Positions 1 to 6,305 of a stretch of DNA of 6,305 nt are shown here, one piece after another (the stretch's first letter is position 1; each line of letters starts with the position of its first letter). Below the pieces are notes generated by a model, which saw only the letters and a program-made list of their open reading frames with translations, made no database searches and was not told the DNA's origin. The stretch lies in assembly GCA_021794775.1 (NCBI GenBank), contig JAJYQG010000063.1, positions 1-6,305 of the forward strand, in the 5' to 3' direction. A program made the position numbers and the translations under genes. The DNA is from Pseudomonadota bacterium (lineage in GTDB: Bacteria > Pseudomonadota > Gammaproteobacteria > Burkholderiales > Ferrovaceae).

Positions 1-2
1 GA

Positions 3-2733
<2,731 letters not shown>

Positions 2734-2737
<4 letters not shown>

Positions 2738-3105
2738 GTCAGGTCAGCTTTTTTCTCATTCTGGCTGGCGTATTGCTCAACGCCGCCGCCCAACTCCTGC
2801 TCAAGGCGGGAGCCAATCGGCTCGGACATTTCGCGTTCTCCTGGGAACAGGTCCTGCCGGTTGCCTGGCAGATCGCCACCGAATGGCCCATCCTGGCCGG
2901 TTTGACCTGCTATGCCATCAGCGTCGTGATCTGGATTCTGGCCTTGACCCGCGTCCCCGTTTCCCAAGCCTATCCGCTGGTGTCCATCGGTTACGTGGTC
3001 AATGCCTTCGCCGCCTGGGCGTTGCTGGGGGAATCCCTCAACCTGTTGCGCATCGCCGGCATCGCCATCATTCTCGTCGGAGTTACCCTCGTTGCACGCT
3101 CATAA
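2734..3105 (+). CDS. SMR/EamA-like membrane protein, probable ArnE/ArnF-type undecaprenyl-phosphate-L-Ara4N flippase subunit
   Basis: A small inner-membrane protein of 123 residues with four hydrophobic segments, at about residues 5-22, 38-66 (including the loop), 72-93 and 98-121. The size is close to ArnE (about 111) and ArnF (about 128). The segment VPVSQAYPLVSIGYV resembles the ArnE/ArnF signature VPVGIAYPMLSLNFV. Where drug-exporting SMR proteins such as EmrE carry the essential Glu14, the aligned ILAxV here has Gly12, which argues against a proton-driven multidrug exporter. The ATG at 2734 overlaps the preceding stop as ATGA. The expected job is flipping the L-Ara4N lipid carrier to the periplasm for ArnT. 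Enterobacteria use an ArnE/ArnF pair; only one such gene is visible here, so it may act as a homodimer or have a partner elsewhere. The arnE versus arnF assignment is not resolved. Confidence 0.85.
3079..3094 (+). promoter_or_regulatory. Ribosome binding site and TTG start of arnB-type gene
   Basis: GGAG at 3079-3082 is followed nine bases later by TTG at 3092-3094, inside the end of the SMR gene. It decides the start: the resulting protein begins a few residues before the conserved LPFARP, as in ArnB. The same arrangement (GGAG, nine bases, TTG) recurs at the formyltransferase. Confidence 0.7.
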
Positions 3106-4231
3106 CCTGCCCTTTCTGCCGTTTGCCCGCCCCACCCTCGATGAAGCCATGATTGCGGAGGTGGCCGATACGCTGCGATCGCTCTGGATCACGTCGGGCC
3201 CCCAGGTACTGGCCTTTGAAAAAGCCCTCTCCGACTACCACGGCGGCCGCCCGGTACGGGCCTTCAATTCGGCCACCTCCGCCCTGGAAGTAGCCGTACT
3301 GACGCTGGGTCTGGGCCCCGGTGACGAAATCATCATGCCAGCCCAGACTTTTTTTGCCTGCGCCAACGCCGTGGCACGCACCGGAGCCACCCCGGTGTTC
3401 GTCGACGTCGATCCGGTGACGCGCAACATGGATCTTGACGCCACTGAACGGGCCATCACCCCCCGCACCCGCGCCCTCATGCCCACCCATTTTGCGGGCT
3501 GGCCTCTGGACCCCGACGCGCTCTACGGATTGGCCCAGCGTCATCAACTGCGCGTCATCGAAGACGCTGCCCTGGCCATCGGCAGCCGCTGGCAGAACCG
3601 CCCCATCGGCAGCTTCGGCGATATCGTCAGCTTCAGTTTCCACCCCAACAAAACGCTCACCACCATCGAGGGTGGCGCCTTGGTCTTCTCCCGTCCGGAG
3701 GAAGCCGTGATGGCCGAACGCTTGCGCTTTCATGGCATCGTGCGCCTCGCGGATGGAACCCGCGACGTGGTGGTGACCGGTGGAAAATCAAACCTGCCCG
3801 ATGTCCATGCGCGACTCGGCCTGGCTCAACTGGCCCGCCTCGATGCCTTCGTGGCCAGCCGCCAGAAGCTGGTTGCCCGTTATTTCGAACGGCTGCAAGA
3901 CCATCCCCTTTGCCGCTTGCCGTTCCGCGGCGACAGCGGGCATAGCTGGAACTTTTTTGCGCCCCTGCTCAACCTCGACCGTTTGCGCTGGAGTCGCAAG
4001 CAGATCATGGATGCCCTGCACCAGGCAGGCATCGGTACGGGCATCTCCTACGAAGCCCTGCACCTCACCACCCGTTACCGGGGCAACCACCAGGAAGGTG
4101 ATTTTCCGCACGCGGAAGCCATTGCCCGTTCGACCTTGACCCTGCCGCTGTATCCGTCCCTGACCCTGGCAGAGGTGGACCGCGTATGCGATACCCTGAA
4201 CCGCGTTCTGGCGGAGGCAGCCCAATCATGA
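3092..4231 (+). CDS. arnB: ArnB-type UDP-4-amino-4-deoxy-L-arabinose aminotransferase (DegT/DnrJ/EryC1/StrS family)
   Basis: A cytoplasmic PLP enzyme, expected to aminate UDP-4-keto-arabinose with glutamate to give UDP-L-Ara4N. The 379-residue product equals typical ArnB length. The N-terminal LPFARP and WITSGP, the SATSALE stretch of the cofactor pocket, AITPRTRALMPTHFAG, Asp158 in VIEDAA (pairs with the PLP ring nitrogen), and the Schiff-base Lys187 in SFHPNK followed by EGG all align with ArnB, where I recall the lysine as 188. The residue after EDAA is Leu161, where enterobacterial ArnB has His. The start is TTG at 3092, with GGAG at 3079-3082 nine bases upstream. A first ATG further in would remove the conserved LPFARP segment, and a start upstream would only translate the previous gene out of frame. 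It overlaps the SMR gene by 14 bases. Other sugar aminotransferases of this family look similar, but context and motifs favour ArnB. Confidence 0.88.
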   Translation: MHAHNLPFLPFARPTLDEAMIAEVADTLRSLWITSGPQVLAFEKALSDYHGGRPVRAFNSATSALEVAVLTLGLGPGDEIIMPAQTFFACANAVARTGATPVFVDVDPVTRNMDLDATERAITPRTRALMPTHFAGWPLDPDALYGLAQRHQLRVIEDAALAIGSRWQNRPIGSFGDIVSFSFHPNKTLTTIEGGALVFSRPEEAVMAERLRFHGIVRLADGTRDVVVTGGKSNLPDVHARLGLAQLARLDAFVASRQKLVARYFERLQDHPLCRLPFRGDSGHSWNFFAPLLNLDRLRWSRKQIMDALHQAGIGTGISYEALHLTTRYRGNHQEGDFPHAEAIARSTLTLPLYPSLTLAEVDRVCDTLNRVLAEAAQS

Positions 4232-5202
4232 TCGGCGCACCCATCCTGTCGGTTGTCATCCCGGTTTACAACGAAGAAGCGGGTCTGGCCCAGCTCTTTG
4301 CGCGGCTCTATCCCGCGCTGGACGCCCTGAACATTCCCTACGAATGTCTGTTCATCAACGATGGCAGCCGCGACCGTTCGGCGGCCCTGCTGCGCGAACA
4401 GTTTCAGAAACGGCCCGATGTCACGCGCGTCATCCTGTTCAATGGCAATTTTGGGCAGCATATGGCCATCATGGCCGGCTTCGAACATTGTCGCGGACAG
4501 CGCGTGGTCACCCTCGATGCCGACCTGCAAAACCCGCCGGAAGACATCGGCAACCTGCTCGCCGCCATGGATCGCGGCCACGATTACGTCGGCACCATTC
4601 GCCGCACCCGGGAGGACCGCGCCTGGCGCCATTGGGCCTCGCGCCTGATGAACCGCCTGCGTGAAAAAGTGACCCATATCCGCATGACGGACCAGGGCTG
4701 CATGCTGAGGGCCTACGACCAGACCATCATCCATGCCATCACCTCCTGCCGCGAAGTCAACACCTACATTCCCGCACTGGCCTACACTTTTTCCTCCCAT
4801 CCCACGGAAATCACGGTGGGGCATGAAGAAAGGGCGGCCGGCGAATCCAAATATTCGCTCTACAGCCTGATTCGCCTCAATTTCGACCTGATTACCGGTT
4901 TTTCCATCCTGCCACTCCAGTTTTTCTCGTTGCTGGGCATGGGACTGTCGCTTTTGTCCGGTCTTTTCGTGGTGTTCCTCTTCCTTCGCCGCCTGATCGT
5001 CGGGCCCGAGGCCGAGGGGCTCTTTACCCTGTTCGCCATCACCTTTTTTCTGATCGGCATCCTCCTGTTCAGCATCGGTCTGCTGGGAGAATACGTCGGA
5101 CGCATTTATCAACAGGTGCGCGACCGCCCCCGTTTCCTCATTCAGGGCATCCTGGAGGCCGAACCCAGCGCCACCAGCGGAGAAGACCCTCTTGTGCGCT
5201 GA
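4228..5202 (+). CDS. arnC: ArnC-type undecaprenyl-phosphate 4-deoxy-4-formamido-L-arabinose transferase (GT2)
   Basis: A membrane-anchored glycosyltransferase that moves the formylated aminoarabinose from UDP to undecaprenyl phosphate on the cytoplasmic face. The 324-residue product matches ArnC (about 322-327). The GT-A domain shows VVIPVYNEE near the N terminus, FINDGSRDRS (nucleotide binding), the metal-binding DxD as Asp97-Ala-Asp99 followed by LQNPPEDI, and DQGCMLRAY, which resembles the ArnC DYGCMLRAY. Two hydrophobic helices lie at about residues 229-258 and 266-291, followed by GEYVGRIYQQVRDRP, the usual C-terminal signature of polyprenyl-phosphate GT2 enzymes. The ATG at 4228 overlaps the aminotransferase stop as ATGA and has GGAGG at 4213-4217, ten bases upstream. 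Relatives such as GtrB or dolichol-phosphate mannose synthase share this fold; the closeness to ArnC and the flanking Arn genes decide the call. Confidence 0.92.
   Translation: MIGAPILSVVIPVYNEEAGLAQLFARLYPALDALNIPYECLFINDGSRDRSAALLREQFQKRPDVTRVILFNGNFGQHMAIMAGFEHCRGQRVVTLDADLQNPPEDIGNLLAAMDRGHDYVGTIRRTREDRAWRHWASRLMNRLREKVTHIRMTDQGCMLRAYDQTIIHAITSCREVNTYIPALAYTFSSHPTEITVGHEERAAGESKYSLYSLIRLNFDLITGFSILPLQFFSLLGMGLSLLSGLFVVFLFLRRLIVGPEAEGLFTLFAITFFLIGILLFSIGLLGEYVGRIYQQVRDRPRFLIQGILEAEPSATSGEDPLVR
5179..5194 (+). promoter_or_regulatory. Ribosome binding site and TTG start of the formyltransferase
   Basis: GGAGAAG at 5179-5185 precedes TTG at 5192-5194; the GGAG core is nine bases from the start. 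The site sits inside the end of the ArnC gene. No in-frame ATG lies before the first beta strand (VVVFAYH), so the TTG start is well supported. Confidence 0.7.
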
Positions 5203-6103
5203 AGCCGATCACCGCAAAACCCGCGTGGTGGTTTTTGCCTACCACACGGTGGGGGTACGTTGCCTTGAGGTTCTGCATCAAGCGGGTCTCGACATCGCGC
5301 TGATTGTCACCCACCGCGACAATCCCCAGGAAAACCTCTGGTTTGACAGCGTCAGTGCATGGGCCAAAACCCATGACCGGCCTTGCATCACCCCCGATGA
5401 CCCCAACGAACCCAGCGTGGTTGCCCATATCGCGGCACAGCAACCGGAATTCCTGTTCTCGTTCTATTACCGTTTGATGCTGGGCGCCGCCCTGCTGGCC
5501 TTGCCTGCCCGCGGTGCTTACAACCTGCACGGCTCACTGCTGCCACGCTACCGCGGCCGCGTTCCGGTCAACTGGGCCGTCATCCGCGGTGAAACCGAAA
5601 CCGGGGCCACCCTGCACGCCATGACCGCAAAGCCCGATCAAGGCGCCATCGTGGCCCAGCAAGCGGTCCCCATCGGGCCGAACGATACCGCCCATGAGGT
5701 TTTTCTGCGCGTCGTCGCCGCCGGCGTCCATGCGCTGCAACAGGTCCTGCCCGCCCTGCTCGCGGGGCAGGCTGTGCATACCCCCCAGAACCTCGCGCTG
5801 GGAGAATACTGTGGTGGCCGCAAACCTGAAGACGGGCGCATCGACTGGTCCTGCCCGGCCACTGCGATCCACAATCTGGTGCGTGGTGTGGCCCCCCCCT
5901 ATCCGGGAGCCTTCACCCTGGTGCAAGGACAACCCTTGCGCATCCTGGCCAGCAGCCTCTCGGCCATACCCCATGCCGTGACCTATTTCCGCTGCGGGGA
6001 TGGGCATACGCTCTGGGTCACCCAACTGGAATGGCAAGGCGAAAACCTGGATCGTACCCGCTTCGAACAGGCATTCCCGCAAGGCTGCCAGCCCGACCCC
6101 TGA
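5192..6103 (+). CDS. Stand-alone UDP-L-Ara4N formyltransferase (ArnA N-terminal domain homologue)
   Basis: A cytoplasmic enzyme expected to transfer a formyl group from N10-formyl-tetrahydrofolate to the amino group of UDP-L-Ara4N. The 303 residues match only the first half of enterobacterial ArnA (about 660 residues); the UDP-glucuronate decarboxylase half is absent. The N-terminal VVFAYHTVG, THRDNP and FSFYYR segments track ArnA closely. The catalytic triad is visible as Asn111 and His113 in NLHGSLLPRYRG and Asp149 in KPDQGAIVAQ. ArnA has Asn102, His104 and Asp140, a constant offset of nine. EYCGGRKPEDGRIDW begins the C-terminal OB-like subdomain (family methionyl-tRNA formyltransferase C). 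The gene overlaps ArnC by 11 bases and uses TTG with a good ribosome binding site. A run of eight C at 5892-5899 is a possible slippage site. It is not methionyl-tRNA formyltransferase, given its closeness to ArnA and its context. Confidence 0.92.
   Translation: MCAEADHRKTRVVVFAYHTVGVRCLEVLHQAGLDIALIVTHRDNPQENLWFDSVSAWAKTHDRPCITPDDPNEPSVVAHIAAQQPEFLFSFYYRLMLGAALLALPARGAYNLHGSLLPRYRGRVPVNWAVIRGETETGATLHAMTAKPDQGAIVAQQAVPIGPNDTAHEVFLRVVAAGVHALQQVLPALLAGQAVHTPQNLALGEYCGGRKPEDGRIDWSCPATAIHNLVRGVAPPYPGAFTLVQGQPLRILASSLSAIPHAVTYFRCGDGHTLWVTQLEWQGENLDRTRFEQAFPQGCQPDP
5909..5950 (+). repeat. Parent copy of a 42-base diverged direct repeat, in the formyltransferase gene
   Basis: These bases encode residues 240-253 (AFTLVQGQPLRILA) of the formyltransferase. 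They align without gaps to 6250-6291 with 38 of 42 identical by hand count. The centre, CTGGTGCAAGGACAA, is a 15-base exact match. Confidence 0.85.
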
Positions 6104-6121
6104 GAAAGTGCTTGGCCCCCG

Positions 6122-6150
6122 TTCATGTCTTGCCAGCGATCCCGTATAAT
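6122..6150 (+). promoter_or_regulatory. Candidate sigma-70 promoter after the Arn genes
   Basis: TATAAT at 6145-6150 is a perfect -10 box. With 17-base spacing the -35 would be TTCATG at 6122-6127, which matches the consensus only partly. The -10 lies between CCCG (6141-6144) and CGGG (6153-6156), and GCCA/TGGC also flank it; these arms are too short to call an operator. Transcription would start near 6157, just before the small ORF at 6163. Confidence 0.4.
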
Positions 6151-6162
6151 GGCGGGGTTTGA

Positions 6163-6279
6163 ATGGTCATGCCTAAGGGGTCTCCCCTTTTGATGATTCT
6201 GCGACCACCGTTATCTACACTCTTTCCCAACACGCCGCTCCTCCGAGCCGCCTTCTCCCTGGTGCAAGGACAAACCTAA
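6163..6279 (+). CDS. Doubtful 38-residue ORF ending in a formyltransferase-like fragment
   Basis: ATG at 6163, preceded directly by an in-frame TGA and by GGGG at 6154-6157, opens a 38-residue frame ending at TAA 6277. In-frame ATGs at 6169 and 6193 are alternatives. The first 29 residues resemble nothing I recognise. The last part, AFSLVQGQ, matches AFTLVQGQ of the upstream formyltransferase in the same reading frame. After the TAA the frame continues with RILA, again as in that gene. This looks more like a remnant than a functional peptide gene. Confidence 0.2.
   Translation: MVMPKGSPLLMILRPPLSTLFPNTPLLRAAFSLVQGQT
6175..6191 (+). terminator. Small hairpin, possible weak terminator
   Basis: AAGGGG (6175-6180) pairs with CCCCTT (6184-6189) around a three-base TCT loop, giving a six-pair stem with four G-C pairs. 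Only two T follow the stem, so the U-tract is short. It lies 72 bases past the formyltransferase stop, where an operon terminator would be reasonable, but it is also downstream of the candidate -10 box and inside the small ORF. The call is tentative. Confidence 0.35.
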
Positions 6280-6291
6280 CGCATCCTGGCC
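6250..6291 (+). repeat. Diverged second copy of the 42-base repeat, interrupted by TAA
   Basis: An ungapped copy of 5909-5950, displaced by 341 bases, with four mismatches by hand count. Three of these cluster at 6273-6279 and create a TAA stop in the parental reading frame. After it come six unrelated bases and then GAC TGG TC to the window end, which matches the IDWS codons at 5843-5850 of the same gene, but in the wrong order. It may be a gene remnant or a sequence artefact near a contig end. Confidence 0.8.
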
Positions 6292-6305
6292 ACCACCGAC
6301 TGGTC

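Larger units (their letters stand above)
6104..6305. other. Non-coding or remnant region at the right edge
   Basis: No gene of convincing size or recognisable family starts in these 202 bases, although in similar operons an NAD-dependent epimerase/decarboxylase or a deformylase would be expected close behind the formyltransferase. The base composition drops to nearer 50% GC between about 6160 and 6240. The stretch holds a perfect -10 box, a short hairpin, a 38-codon ORF and a diverged piece of the formyltransferase gene, described separately. Confidence 0.75.

Noticed and set aside
3002..3091. Upstream extension of the aminotransferase frame into the SMR gene
   Set aside because: The added residues are out-of-frame SMR sequence. 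TTG 3092 with GGAG nine bases upstream gives an ArnB-like N terminus.
4075..5112. Long minus-strand open frame (345 codons) opposite the arnC and arnB genes
   Set aside because: It lies antisense to clearly recognisable genes, and its translation is a low-complexity, Gln/Gly/Asp-rich sequence with no known motif. This is a usual by-product of GC-rich codon bias.
6130..6135. TTGCCA as the -35 element for the TATAAT at 6145
   Set aside because: The spacing is only nine bases, far too short for sigma-70.

Overview
The window looks like chromosomal DNA of a GC-rich (about 60% by eye) Gram-negative proteobacterium. The betaproteobacterial or related chemolithotroph/gammaproteobacterial range fits best, but the sequence does not fix a genus. 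Nearly all of it is one tightly packed plus-strand operon that starts with thioredoxin reductase (trxB) and continues with five genes for 4-amino-4-deoxy-L-arabinose (L-Ara4N) modification of lipid A. There are no RNA genes, insertion sequences or CRISPR arrays.

Layout: 1-116 is a short leader with a candidate trxB promoter and a candidate leftward promoter on the minus strand. Then follow trxB (117-1076), an ArnT-type lipid A aminoarabinose transferase (1073-2737), a four-helix SMR/ArnE-like membrane protein (2734-3105), an ArnB-type PLP aminotransferase (3092-4231), an ArnC-type undecaprenyl-phosphate glycosyltransferase (4228-5202) and a stand-alone ArnA-type formyltransferase (5192-6103). 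All five junctions overlap, by 4, 4, 14, 4 and 11 bases. Three of the downstream genes appear to start with TTG. The last 202 bases hold no convincing gene. They contain a TATAAT -10 box, a small GC-rich hairpin, a 38-codon ORF, and a diverged copy of a piece of the formyltransferase gene.

How the genes work together, from knowledge of the family: ArnB aminates UDP-4-keto-pentose to UDP-L-Ara4N. The formyltransferase N-formylates it. ArnC moves the formylated sugar to undecaprenyl phosphate. After deformylation the carrier is flipped to the periplasmic face by SMR-type proteins such as ArnE/ArnF. ArnT then transfers L-Ara4N to lipid A, which lowers its negative charge and gives resistance to polymyxin and cationic peptides. 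Absent from the window are the UDP-glucuronate oxidative decarboxylase (the C-terminal half of enterobacterial ArnA), the deformylase ArnD, and a second SMR subunit. They may lie beyond the right edge or elsewhere.

No wholly new system is evident. The most unusual points are the coupling of trxB to the Arn genes, the split and incomplete pathway, and the diverged formyltransferase fragment at the right edge, which could be a gene remnant or an assembly artefact.
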